Shown in pieces: positions 1 to 5,299 of a DNA stretch of 7,426 nt. Position 1 is the stretch's first letter. The number at the start of each line of letters is the position of its first letter. The stretch is from Clostridia bacterium. GTDB lineage: Bacteria > Bacillota > Clostridia > UMGS1883. The notes under the pieces were generated by a model. That model was not told the DNA's origin and made no database searches. It saw only the letters and a program-made list of their open reading frames with translations. The stretch covers positions 1 through 7,426 of the forward strand of contig CAAGBE010000046.1 of assembly GCA_900768005.1 (NCBI GenBank), written 5' to 3'. A program made the position numbers and the translations under genes.

Positions 1-367
1 CTAAAAGTATTTCAAGATTTTCGTAGAAATAGTCGGTACAACTGAAAAGATAATTTGTCACACCGAAGCTTGTAAATGCATTTGCATTTGCACCGTACTT
101 TGAAAAATCGTTAAACGCATTACTTCCGTCGGGCTGTTCAAAAACCTTATGTTCGAGAAAATGAGCAATTCCGGGAATAACCTTAGTCGTTTCACTTTCT
201 CCCGGCACTACAAATTCCGTATTTATTGAACCGTATTTTGTACTGAACGTTGCATAGCTCTTTTTAAATCCGGGCTTCTTGATAAGAATAACCTGAAGTC
301 CGCTTTTATGGGTAGCAGAATAAACCGTTTCTTTCAGCGTTTCGTAGTATGTTTTTGTAAATTCCAT
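1..367 (-). CDS. ymfH: M16 zinc peptidase, YmfH-like (N-terminal part, cut by window edge)
   Basis: My translation of the minus strand from the ATG at 367-365 gives 122 residues that run off the left edge, roughly the first quarter to third of a typical ~420-430-residue protein. The inverzincin zinc motif is present as HFLEH at about residues 69-73: two histidine ligands and the catalytic glutamate. The third ligand (a Glu some 75-85 residues later) lies outside the window. The preceding SYATFSTKYGS segment and the following DGSNAF and YGANANAFTS segments are typical M16 context. The start is fixed by a perfect AAGGAGG 7 nt upstream and by the TAATG overlap with the preceding gene, so translation is probably coupled. 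B. subtilis YmfF/YmfH homologues are annotated as associated with EF-P 5-aminopentanol modification; the peptide substrate is not evident here. The family call is firm; the specific role is inferred from the gene pair. Confidence 0.92.
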   Translation of the reverse strand, partial: MEFTKTYYETLKETVYSATHKSGLQVILIKKPGFKKSYATFSTKYGSINTEFVVPGESETTKVIPGIAHFLEHKVFEQPDGSNAFNDFSKYGANANAFTSFGVTNYLFSCTDYFYENLEILL

Positions 368-1626
368 TATTCTGCCTCCTTATCCATATAATAAATTGTA
401 TCTATTTTCATACTTTTTGCCGCGGTTATAATTTCCTCGCGGGAAACAGAAGAAATTTTACTTGTCATTTCCTCTATTGAAACATTGCTCCTGAGAAGAA
501 TCTGCATGGTGTAGTATTCCTCCATTGCGGCAACGCTGTCAAGATTGGATTCATATGCCGTGATAAGATGCTTCTTTGCAAACTCTATTTCTTCATCGGA
601 AAAATCACCTTTTTCCATAAGGCTCTGCTGATACATAATTTCGTCATAGGCTGTTTTGAAGTTTTCAAACTCCACACCGCTTCTGACTATCATAATTTCC
701 TTGAGGCGGTCAATAGAGCTTCCTACATAGTAGCAAAGGCTGAGCTTCTCACGGACATTGTTAAAAAGCTTGCTTACTGCACTTCCGCCAAAAATAGAGT
801 TATACACAACTGCGGCAGGATAGTTTTTGTTAATTAGACCGTCGATATTTCTGAAGCCAATGCAAAGCTTTCCCTGTGTAACATCAAGCCTGTCTGTTAC
901 TGTTTTGACTTCCGATACTTCGGTAATAACAGCTTCGCTGCACTCGGCACCTTCTCTTTCGGGAAGGTTTGACGCAAAGTTTTCTGCTGTTTTTACTGCC
1001 TCTTCTTCATTAAAATTACCGCTGAAAATAATATCAATGTTACTTTCGGCAAGAATTTTCTTGTAGTGAGCATACAGTTTTTCCGCATTAATTTTCTCAA
1101 GGTCGTCGATATAACCCATAGGATTTACGCCGTAGGGTTCATTTTTGCACATTTCTTCCTGCAGTCTTTGTACGCTGTACGACCGTTTGTCGTTTTTCTG
1201 TGACAAAATTGCATCCTTTATATTCTTCTTTTCAAGGGAAACTACATCTTCACTAAAACCTTTTCCTGTTCCTGCATTAAAAACAATGTCGAAAAGAAGC
1301 TTCATTGATCGGTCAAAATTACCTTTTATCCCTAAAGAAGCATCACTGACGGATTGTATACCTATCTTTATTATCTGACGTTCACCATACTTAGATGCAC
1401 GGGCAATAAGACCTCCGCCGTAGAGATTTTCAAGCTCTTCCGAAATTTTCTGCGCATCGGGGAAATTCTTGCTCTGCATTCTCATTACTGCTGCAGTCAG
1501 GGTATTATATGTTGACTCCTCCCTTGAAAGAGGGCGGTGTATAAGCACAGTTGCCCTGAACGCTTTGAATTTCTCATCCCTTACAGTGTAGAGTGTTACG
1601 CCTTTTTTTATTTTGGTCTTTATCAT
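367..1626 (-). CDS. ymfF: M16 peptidase-like protein without zinc motif, YmfF-like
   Basis: A 419-residue protein with the two-lobed M16 architecture. The N-terminal region (about 1-220) carries YNTLTAAVMRM and the ELENLYGG segment. The C-terminal half includes the IFGGSAVSKLFNNVREK stretch and LSLCYYVGSS, which preserves the Arg...Tyr pair that contacts substrate in active M16 enzymes. No HxxEH occurs where the zinc site should be, so this looks like the non-metal partner of a heterodimeric M16 enzyme, with the zinc motif in the next gene. Length matches the YmfF family (~420). The start ATG at 1626 is preceded by AAAGGG at a 9-nt spacing. Its stop overlaps the next start by one base (TAATG). 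NCBI names for this family refer to EF-P 5-aminopentanol modification. That link is established for B. subtilis and is only inferred here. No signal peptide is seen, so a cytoplasmic location is likely. Confidence 0.9.
   Translation of the reverse strand: MIKTKIKKGVTLYTVRDEKFKAFRATVLIHRPLSREESTYNTLTAAVMRMQSKNFPDAQKISEELENLYGGGLIARASKYGERQIIKIGIQSVSDASLGIKGNFDRSMKLLFDIVFNAGTGKGFSEDVVSLEKKNIKDAILSQKNDKRSYSVQRLQEEMCKNEPYGVNPMGYIDDLEKINAEKLYAHYKKILAESNIDIIFSGNFNEEEAVKTAENFASNLPEREGAECSEAVITEVSEVKTVTDRLDVTQGKLCIGFRNIDGLINKNYPAAVVYNSIFGGSAVSKLFNNVREKLSLCYYVGSSIDRLKEIMIVRSGVEFENFKTAYDEIMYQQSLMEKGDFSDEEIEFAKKHLITAYESNLDSVAAMEEYYTMQILLRSNVSIEEMTSKISSVSREEIITAAKSMKIDTIYYMDKEAE
375..381 (-). promoter_or_regulatory. 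Ribosome binding site of the ymfH-like gene, inside the ymfF-like CDS
   Basis: The minus strand reads AAGGAGG followed by 7 nt and ATG. The site is made from the last codons of the upstream gene (Lys-Glu-Ala before the final Glu and stop), so ribosomes ending there sit on the next start. It supports the chosen start of the downstream gene and suggests balanced production of the two M16 subunits. Confidence 0.8.
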
Positions 1627-1654
1627 ATTCCGGTTCCCTTTCCATATATGTAAT

Positions 1655-1678
1655 GCAGGGAAATCCCCTGCGTTTTTT
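1655..1678 (+). terminator. Hairpin plus T-run, terminator-like only on the plus strand
   Basis: GCAGGG (1655-1660) pairs perfectly with CCCTGC (1666-1671) around a 5-nt loop. It is followed on the plus strand by G and six T. The genes on both sides are on the minus strand; read that way the hairpin is preceded by A6 and followed by ATTACAT, with no U-tract. It may stop antisense plus-strand transcription, or act as an RNA-stabilising or processing hairpin between the lipoprotein and the ymfF-like gene. The T-run partly coincides with the lipoprotein stop codon, so its composition could be incidental. Confidence 0.4.
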
Positions 1679-1964
1679 ACTTATTGTTGTTATTCTTCTT
1701 GTTGCCGTCGGTCATATCATCTACGGCATTTTCCACACCGTTTGCGGCATCGTCAACAACATCTGTTGCTCCGTCTACAATGTCGTTGGCACCGTCTGCT
1801 GCATCATCAACAATATTGTCGTCACCGTTTTCGTCAATGACACCGTCGCCGTCCTGCACCATACCGTTTGGTGTATCGGCTCTGTTGTCGTCCGCGTTGT
1901 TGTTTGTGCAGGCTGTGAAAACAACCATAAGTGCCGCTACCATTAAGCAAATAAGTTTGTTCAT
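1677..1964 (-). CDS. Small acidic predicted lipoprotein with an internal repeat
   Basis: A 95-residue protein read from the ATG at 1964-1962. The N-terminus has Lys3, a hydrophobic stretch (about residues 4-18) and a cysteine at 19 in the context VFTAC, which fits a lipoprotein signal peptide. Phe at -3 is less usual than Leu, so this is probable rather than certain. The mature part is nearly all Asp, Asn, Gly, Ala and Val. Residues 49-66 and 67-84 align as two 18-residue copies with 8 identities (VDDAA, G and VD conserved), a length close to five helical turns. The tail is Asn/Lys-rich (GNKKNNNNK). An in-frame ATG at 2060 would add 32 residues before the signal peptide. I prefer 1964 because AGAAAGGA lies 7-8 nt upstream and the signal peptide then starts correctly. 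Presumably exposed on the outer face of the membrane; function unknown. Similar Asp-rich repeat lipoproteins occur in Clostridia. Confidence 0.75.
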   Translation of the reverse strand: MNKLICLMVAALMVVFTACTNNNADDNRADTPNGMVQDGDGVIDENGDDNIVDDAADGANDIVDGATDVVDDAANGVENAVDDMTDGNKKNNNNK

Positions 1965-1986
1965 TTTAAAAATCCTTTCTTTTTCA

Positions 1987-1992
1987 AGTATA
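1987..1992 (-). promoter_or_regulatory. Candidate -10 box for the lipoprotein gene
   Basis: The minus strand carries TATACT here within GCATATACTTG, a good -10 hexamer. Transcription would start near 1980, leaving a very short leader that just includes the AGAAAGGA ribosome binding site at about 1972-1979. No good -35 hexamer is visible at 16-18 nt; the upstream bases are A-rich. This is a weak proposal, and the true promoter may lie further upstream in the A/T-rich spacer. Confidence 0.25.
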
Positions 1993-2046
1993 TGCCTATT
2001 ATTTCTCATTTTTTTAGAAATAAACACAAATTTAAGAAACAAATTC

Positions 2047-2073
2047 TTGACGTGCGACATAATCTGTTATTGT
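2047..2073 (+). promoter_or_regulatory. Candidate promoter for the cysteine-rich peptide gene
   Basis: TTGACG at 2047-2052 is close to the vegetative -35 consensus. At 2065-2073, TGTTATTGT reads as an extended -10 (TGn followed by TATTGT), separated from the -35 by a short 15-nt spacer. Read as TTGTAG (2070-2075) the spacer would be 17 nt but the hexamer poorer. Transcription would begin near 2080, about 45 nt before the start codon. A sporulation sigma factor cannot be excluded by eye. Confidence 0.35.
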
Positions 2074-2085
2074 AGGGCGACCTAC
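2072..2085. repeat. Inverted repeat GTAGG-GCGA-CCTAC in the divergent spacer
   Basis: A perfect 5-bp inverted repeat (2072-2076 and 2081-2085) encloses GCGA, which in RNA would be a GNRA-type tetraloop. It lies directly at and after the candidate -10 of the plus-strand peptide gene, between two divergent genes. It could be a small operator at the transcription start or, if transcription starts upstream, a 5' leader hairpin. A repeat this short can also occur by chance. Confidence 0.3.
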
Positions 2086-2126
2086 TTAATATAGATTATT
2101 TTTCAAAATTGAAAGGAGCTACTTTT

Positions 2127-2255
2127 ATGTGCTTTGGAAATAACAACAATGGTTGCGGTTGCGAATGGATTCTCTGGATAATCGTTATCGTAGTTATCCT
2201 TAACTGCATCTGCGGCAACAACAATGGTAACGACGGTTGCGGCTGCGGTTGCTAA
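2127..2255 (+). CDS. 42-residue cysteine-rich membrane micropeptide
   Basis: The ATG at 2127 is preceded by AAAGGAG at an 8-nt spacing, an excellent ribosome binding site, and the frame closes with TAA at 2253-2255. The peptide has eight Cys (2, 10, 12, 27, 29, 38, 40, 42). The N-terminal part MCFGNNNNGCGCEW is followed by an almost wholly aliphatic segment (about 14-28: WILWIIVIVVILNCI) and a tail ending GCGCGC. The hydrophobic core is short (about 15 residues), so it may be a thin transmembrane helix or a membrane-associated or self-assembling segment. Asn/Gly runs and CGC motifs flank both sides. It resembles in design the tiny Gly-rich hydrophobic YjcZ-type sporulation peptides and the small high-cysteine Firmicutes proteins that automatic pipelines label chorion-like. 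I cannot establish homology. Metal or thiol chemistry, or a coat/envelope structural role, are guesses. It is the only plus-strand gene and has its own terminator. That the frame is a real gene is well supported. Confidence 0.82.
   Translation: MCFGNNNNGCGCEWILWIIVIVVILNCICGNNNGNDGCGCGC
2142..2228 (+). repeat. In-frame 12-bp direct repeat within the micropeptide gene
   Basis: AACAACAATGGT occurs at 2142-2153 and again at 2217-2228, 75 nt (25 codons) apart and in the same frame. It encodes Asn-Asn-Asn-Gly on each side of the hydrophobic segment. GGTTGCGGTTGC-type Cys/Gly codons follow soon after both copies. This suggests internal duplication, or selection for the same motif on both membrane faces. 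Confidence 0.7.
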
Positions 2256-2283
2256 CACTTCGCCGAGGATAATTTTTTAACAG

Positions 2284-2316
2284 CAGGGTGTCACTTTTAA
2301 GTGACACCTTGTTTTT
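2284..2316 (+). terminator. Intrinsic terminator of the micropeptide gene
   Basis: GGTGTCACTT (2287-2296) pairs perfectly with AAGTGACACC (2299-2308); the innermost pairs open to form the loop. The stem extends outward through a G-T wobble, an A-T and a C-G pair to 2284/2311. Five T follow (2312-2316). It starts 28 nt after the stop codon. On the minus strand there is no U-tract after the hairpin, so it is a poor terminator for the convergent rdgB, whose stop codon (2317-2315) overlaps the T-run. Confidence 0.92.
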
Positions 2317-2902
2317 AATTATATTCCTTTTTATTAAGCTTTTCTGCAAAAATTTTAAGTGCTTTTCCTCTGTGGCTGATTGAATTTTTTTCTTCGGGTG
2401 TAACCTCTGCCAAGGTTTTTTCAAATCTGTCAACATAAAATACAGGGTCATAGCCGAAGCCGTTTTCACCCTTTGGCTCGTAATCTATCCTGCCCTCACA
2501 TTCTCCTCGTGCAGTCAACACACCCTCATCACCGACAAGGGTTATAACGCATACAAAACGGGCTGTTCTCTCTGCGTCGGGAACATCCTTCATATTTTTA
2601 AGGAGAAGCTTGACTCTTCCCTTATCATCATATCCCTCTCCGCCGTAACGGGCACTGTACACACCAGGCTCACCATTTAAGGCATCCACACAAAGTCCGC
2701 TGTCATCTGCAATGGTGGTTATTCCCGTTATGTCATAGATTGCCTTTGCTTTAAGGTAGGAATTTTCCTCAAAGGTAGTACCTGTTTCTTCAACATCAAT
2801 ATCCACCCCTGCTTCTTCCTGACTTATAATCTCGAAGCCCTTTAAAATCTCTCCAAACTCACGGAGTTTGTTTTTGTTCTTTGTTGCAGCTATGATTTTC
2901 AT
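2315..2902 (-). CDS. rdgB: RdgB/HAM1 family XTP/dITP diphosphatase
   Basis: A 195-residue protein of typical family length. It hydrolyses non-canonical purine nucleoside triphosphates (dITP, XTP, ITP) to monophosphate and pyrophosphate in the cytoplasm, keeping deaminated purines out of DNA and RNA. Visible signatures in order: ATKNKNK at 6-12 (triphosphate-binding TxNxxK), TFEENSYLKAKA at 43-54 (Mg-binding Glu), ADDSGLCVDAL at 65-75 with the catalytic Asp, GEPGVYSARY at 77-86, then EGRI, NGFGYDPVFY and SHRGKAL near the C-terminus (base recognition). Nothing key is missing. The start is supported by GGAGGAGA a few bases upstream, inside the end of the DUF188 gene, which it overlaps by 4 nt (ATGA); translational coupling is likely. 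It is the last gene of the right-hand block and converges on the micropeptide unit. Confidence 0.96.
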   Translation of the reverse strand: MKIIAATKNKNKLREFGEILKGFEIISQEEAGVDIDVEETGTTFEENSYLKAKAIYDITGITTIADDSGLCVDALNGEPGVYSARYGGEGYDDKGRVKLLLKNMKDVPDAERTARFVCVITLVGDEGVLTARGECEGRIDYEPKGENGFGYDPVFYVDRFEKTLAEVTPEEKNSISHRGKALKIFAEKLNKKEYN

Positions 2903-3336
2903 TCTGTCTCCTCCAGTATTTCTCTGAGTTTTTTTACGAAGCTGTTAGTCTGCTCTTTTGTACGTTTTGACGGGCCTTTCAGTCTGCCTCCCGCATTTCG
3001 TACTTTTTTTGCTATAAACCTGCTCATTAAAAGGGAATCAATGTTTGAATCAGTATACTCAAGACCGTTCTGGTTTATTATTCTCGCACCTCGGGAAAGT
3101 CCCATTGCCGCAAGAGCATAGTCCTGAGTTACGGCAATATCTCCTTTGGAAAGGAGATTCACAAGCTTAAAATCAGCACTGTCATTTCCCTTTTCCACCA
3201 CGATTGTCCTTGCTCCGTCTTTTTCAATCCGGTGGGATGTGTCGCATATTATTATGCACTCTTTTTTATATTCACGGCACAGAGAAACGGTTTCATTTAC
3301 TACGGGACAACCGTCTGCATCTATAAATATTTTCAT
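2899..3336 (-). CDS. YaiI/YqxD family protein (DUF188, UPF0178)
   Basis: A 145-residue protein of the usual family size. The N-terminal signature DADGCPV (6-12) is intact, as are DSADF (52-56), VTQDYALA (69-76), the NQNG segment and the C-terminal NAGGRLKGPSKRT. The conserved acidic residues (D6, D8, D52/D55, D72) look like a metal-binding nuclease-like cluster. The family has been grouped with PIN/NYN-like folds, but its biochemical role is not established to my knowledge, so I assign no reaction. It overlaps the upstream ABC-F gene and the downstream rdgB gene by 4 nt each (ATGA at both joints) and so is almost certainly co-translated with both. The best upstream ribosome-binding match (GGAG, about 11 nt away) is weak, in keeping with reliance on coupling. 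Confidence 0.93.
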   Translation of the reverse strand: MKIFIDADGCPVVNETVSLCREYKKECIIICDTSHRIEKDGARTIVVEKGNDSADFKLVNLLSKGDIAVTQDYALAAMGLSRGARIINQNGLEYTDSNIDSLLMSRFIAKKVRNAGGRLKGPSKRTKEQTNSFVKKLREILEETE

Positions 3337-5234
3337 AGTTCTTCAAGCTCCATACTAAGTTCTTCCCACTCTTGCATAAGGGTAGCCTGCTCGTCTTCTT
3401 TCTTAGAAAGGAGCGCACTTAACTCAGTTATTTTTTCATAGTCACTGCCTGCGGAATTGATTTCCTCATTGAGCTTTTCTATTTCCAATTCACACAATTC
3501 AATAGCTTCCTCTGTTCGCTTTATTCTGCCCTCAAGCTTCCTGCGGTTGCTCTGAAGTTGTTTTTGTTTTTGGTAATCGTTAGGCTCTTTTTTCGTTTTT
3601 TCTTCCTTTGGAGTGTCGGAAACTGCGTTTGCTACAATTTTATTTACATAGTCATCATAATTCATATTGTAGCAGTTTACTGTGCCATTTTCAAAGGCGA
3701 GGATTTTGTCCGCCATTTTATTTATAAGATAACGGTCGTGGCTTATAATAAATACCGTTCCTTCGAAATTGGCAATTGCATCCTCAAGTGCCTCTTTAGA
3801 ACGTATGTCAAGATGGTTTGTCGGTTCGTCAAGAAGTAGGAAATTTGCTCCCGTAAGCATTATTTCAAGGAGTGAAATTCTTGCCTTTTCTCCGCCTGAT
3901 AGGGTGTCTGTCATTTTAAAGACATCTTCACCGCGGAATAAAAATGCTGCAAGAGCGCTTCGGATTTGCGTTCTGTCCATTTTGGGATATACATCCCAAA
4001 GCTCTGACTCCACATCCTTGCCGTTTTGTATGTCACTTCTGTCCTGGTCATAGTAGGCACAGTCTACGTTTGTACCGAAAAACACGCTGTCTTGGGGAGC
4101 ATCAACAGTGCCTTTTATCATTTTATAAAGAGTTGATTTTCCGCATCCGTTAGGTCCTAAAAGAAAAACTCTCTCCCCTCTTTTTATTTCAAAATTTACG
4201 TCACGAAAAAGTTGCTTTTCTCCATATGATTTACTGAGCCCAGTAACTTTCAATACGTCATTTCCGCTTTTCCTTTCGGTGACAAACCGAAACTTTATTT
4301 TTGAAGTGTCTTCTTCGGGTTTTTCAAGTGTCGCCTCGAGTCTGTCGATGCTTTTCTGCTTATGCTCCGCCGTTCGGATATTTCGTTCTCTGTTCCAGCG
4401 TTTTTGCTGTTCGATAATACCCTCAATACGCTTTATTTCCGCTATGGTGTTCTCATATTTACGCTCGGCAGCTTTCCTCATCTGCTCCTTTTTTTCAAGG
4501 TATGTGGAATAAGAGCCTGTAAAACAAGTAACCTTTCTTAATTCAAGTTCCATAGTCATATTTGTAACCTTATCAAGAAAATATCTGTCATGGCTGATTA
4601 CAATAAATGCCTTGTTACAGTTTCGGAGAAAGTCCTCCAGATAGCGCACAGATTCAATATCAAGATGGTTTGTCGGCTCGTCAAGGAGTAAAAAATTAGC
4701 TTCGGAAAGAAGTGTCCTCGCAAGAGAAAGACGGGTTTTCTGTCCGCCCGAAAGCGAGTTCATCGGAAGATAAAGCTCACTTTCCAGAAATCCCAGCCCC
4801 ATAAGCATACTGCGGGTACGGTTACGGAAAGTAAGTCCGTCGTTACGAATATATTCCGTGTTCAAAGCTTCCTGTCTGTTTATAAGTCTGGTAGTATCGC
4901 CCTCCCCTTTTTCAAGAGCAATGCGGATTATTTCCATTTCCTTTTCTATCTCAAAAAAACGCGAAAAAACCTCCAGCGTATAGTCATACGCCGTAAGGCT
5001 TTCCGATGAGGGCGGGGTTTGCTCCATTACGCCTATTTTAAGCTCCGAGGATTTTATAATATCACCTGTGTAATCCTCTTTCTCCAGAATAGTACGGAAA
5101 AGCGTGGTTTTACCCACGCCGTTAGTTCCGATAAACCCCATTTTTGTATTATTTTCAATGTTAAACGACACATTCTCAAAAAGCACACGTTCACCAAAGC
5201 TTTTTGAGACATTGTTAAGTGTAAGTAGGCTCAT
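3333..5234 (-). CDS. ABC-F family ATPase with C-terminal coiled coil (YdiF/Uup-type)
   Basis: A 633-residue soluble protein with two ATP-binding cassettes and no membrane segments, as expected of ABC-F ribosome-associated ATPases. Cassette 1: Walker A GTNGVGKTT (36-44), signature LSGGQ (161-165), Walker B LLLDEP (182-187) followed by TNHLD. Cassette 2: Walker A GPNGCGKST (360-368), signature LSGGE (445-449), Walker B LLLDEP (466-471) followed by TNHLD. The linker between cassettes (about 245-325) is long, charged and helical and corresponds to the P-site tRNA interaction motif. Residues about 554-633 are Glu/Lys/Leu-rich and coiled-coil-like, as in YdiF and Uup. All catalytic motifs look intact. 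Likely role: resolving stalled or structurally difficult ribosomes; antibiotic target protection cannot be ruled out but nothing specific points to it. GGAG lies about 10 nt before the ATG. The stop overlaps the DUF188 start (ATGA). Confidence 0.95.
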   Translation of the reverse strand: MSLLTLNNVSKSFGERVLFENVSFNIENNTKMGFIGTNGVGKTTLFRTILEKEDYTGDIIKSSELKIGVMEQTPPSSESLTAYDYTLEVFSRFFEIEKEMEIIRIALEKGEGDTTRLINRQEALNTEYIRNDGLTFRNRTRSMLMGLGFLESELYLPMNSLSGGQKTRLSLARTLLSEANFLLLDEPTNHLDIESVRYLEDFLRNCNKAFIVISHDRYFLDKVTNMTMELELRKVTCFTGSYSTYLEKKEQMRKAAERKYENTIAEIKRIEGIIEQQKRWNRERNIRTAEHKQKSIDRLEATLEKPEEDTSKIKFRFVTERKSGNDVLKVTGLSKSYGEKQLFRDVNFEIKRGERVFLLGPNGCGKSTLYKMIKGTVDAPQDSVFFGTNVDCAYYDQDRSDIQNGKDVESELWDVYPKMDRTQIRSALAAFLFRGEDVFKMTDTLSGGEKARISLLEIMLTGANFLLLDEPTNHLDIRSKEALEDAIANFEGTVFIISHDRYLINKMADKILAFENGTVNCYNMNYDDYVNKIVANAVSDTPKEEKTKKEPNDYQKQKQLQSNRRKLEGRIKRTEEAIELCELEIEKLNEEINSAGSDYEKITELSALLSKKEDEQATLMQEWEELSMELEEL

Positions 5235-5266
5235 TAATTTTCTCCGTAATACTCAAAATACCATTT

Positions 5267-5280
5267 TGCAAACCTTTGCA
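5267..5280. repeat. Short inverted repeat in the ugd to ABC-F spacer
   Basis: TGCAAA-CC-TTTGCA is a perfect 6-bp inverted repeat with a 2-nt centre in the 65-nt gap between the ugd-like and ABC-F genes. The minus strand also has TTGACA just after the ugd stop, but no convincing -10 box at 17 nt. There is no T-run, so this is not an intrinsic terminator. It may be a protein-binding site or chance. Confidence 0.25.
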
Positions 5281-5299
5281 CAGTCACTGTTTCCGCCTG

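Noticed and set aside
1713..1820. CRISPR-like or satellite repeat array
   Set aside because: The periodicity is two diverged copies of 54 nt within a coding frame, with no conserved repeat/spacer structure.
1965..2060. 32-residue N-terminal extension of the lipoprotein frame, starting at 2060
   Set aside because: It would bury the signal peptide, has no good ribosome binding site and covers the divergent promoter region. The ATG at 1964 has AGAAAGGA at the right distance.
1593..2094. Plus-strand open frames of 75 to 136 codons opposite the lipoprotein gene
   Set aside because: They mirror the low-complexity Asp/Val/Ala codons of the minus-strand gene (Ser/Ala/Thr-rich or Val/Cys-rich), lack ribosome binding sites and run across the divergent spacer.
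2030..2126. Riboswitch or T-box leader before the micropeptide gene
   Set aside because: Only one 5-bp stem is visible and the leader is short; no known riboswitch core could be recognised.
2200..2469. 89-codon minus-strand frame overlapping rdgB and the micropeptide
   Set aside because: It is in another frame of a clear RdgB gene, covers the terminator hairpin and has no family features.
5235..5299. Promoter for the ABC-F gene from TTGACA in the 65-nt spacer
   Set aside because: No acceptable -10 hexamer lies 16-18 nt downstream, so I could not support it beyond noting the inverted repeat.
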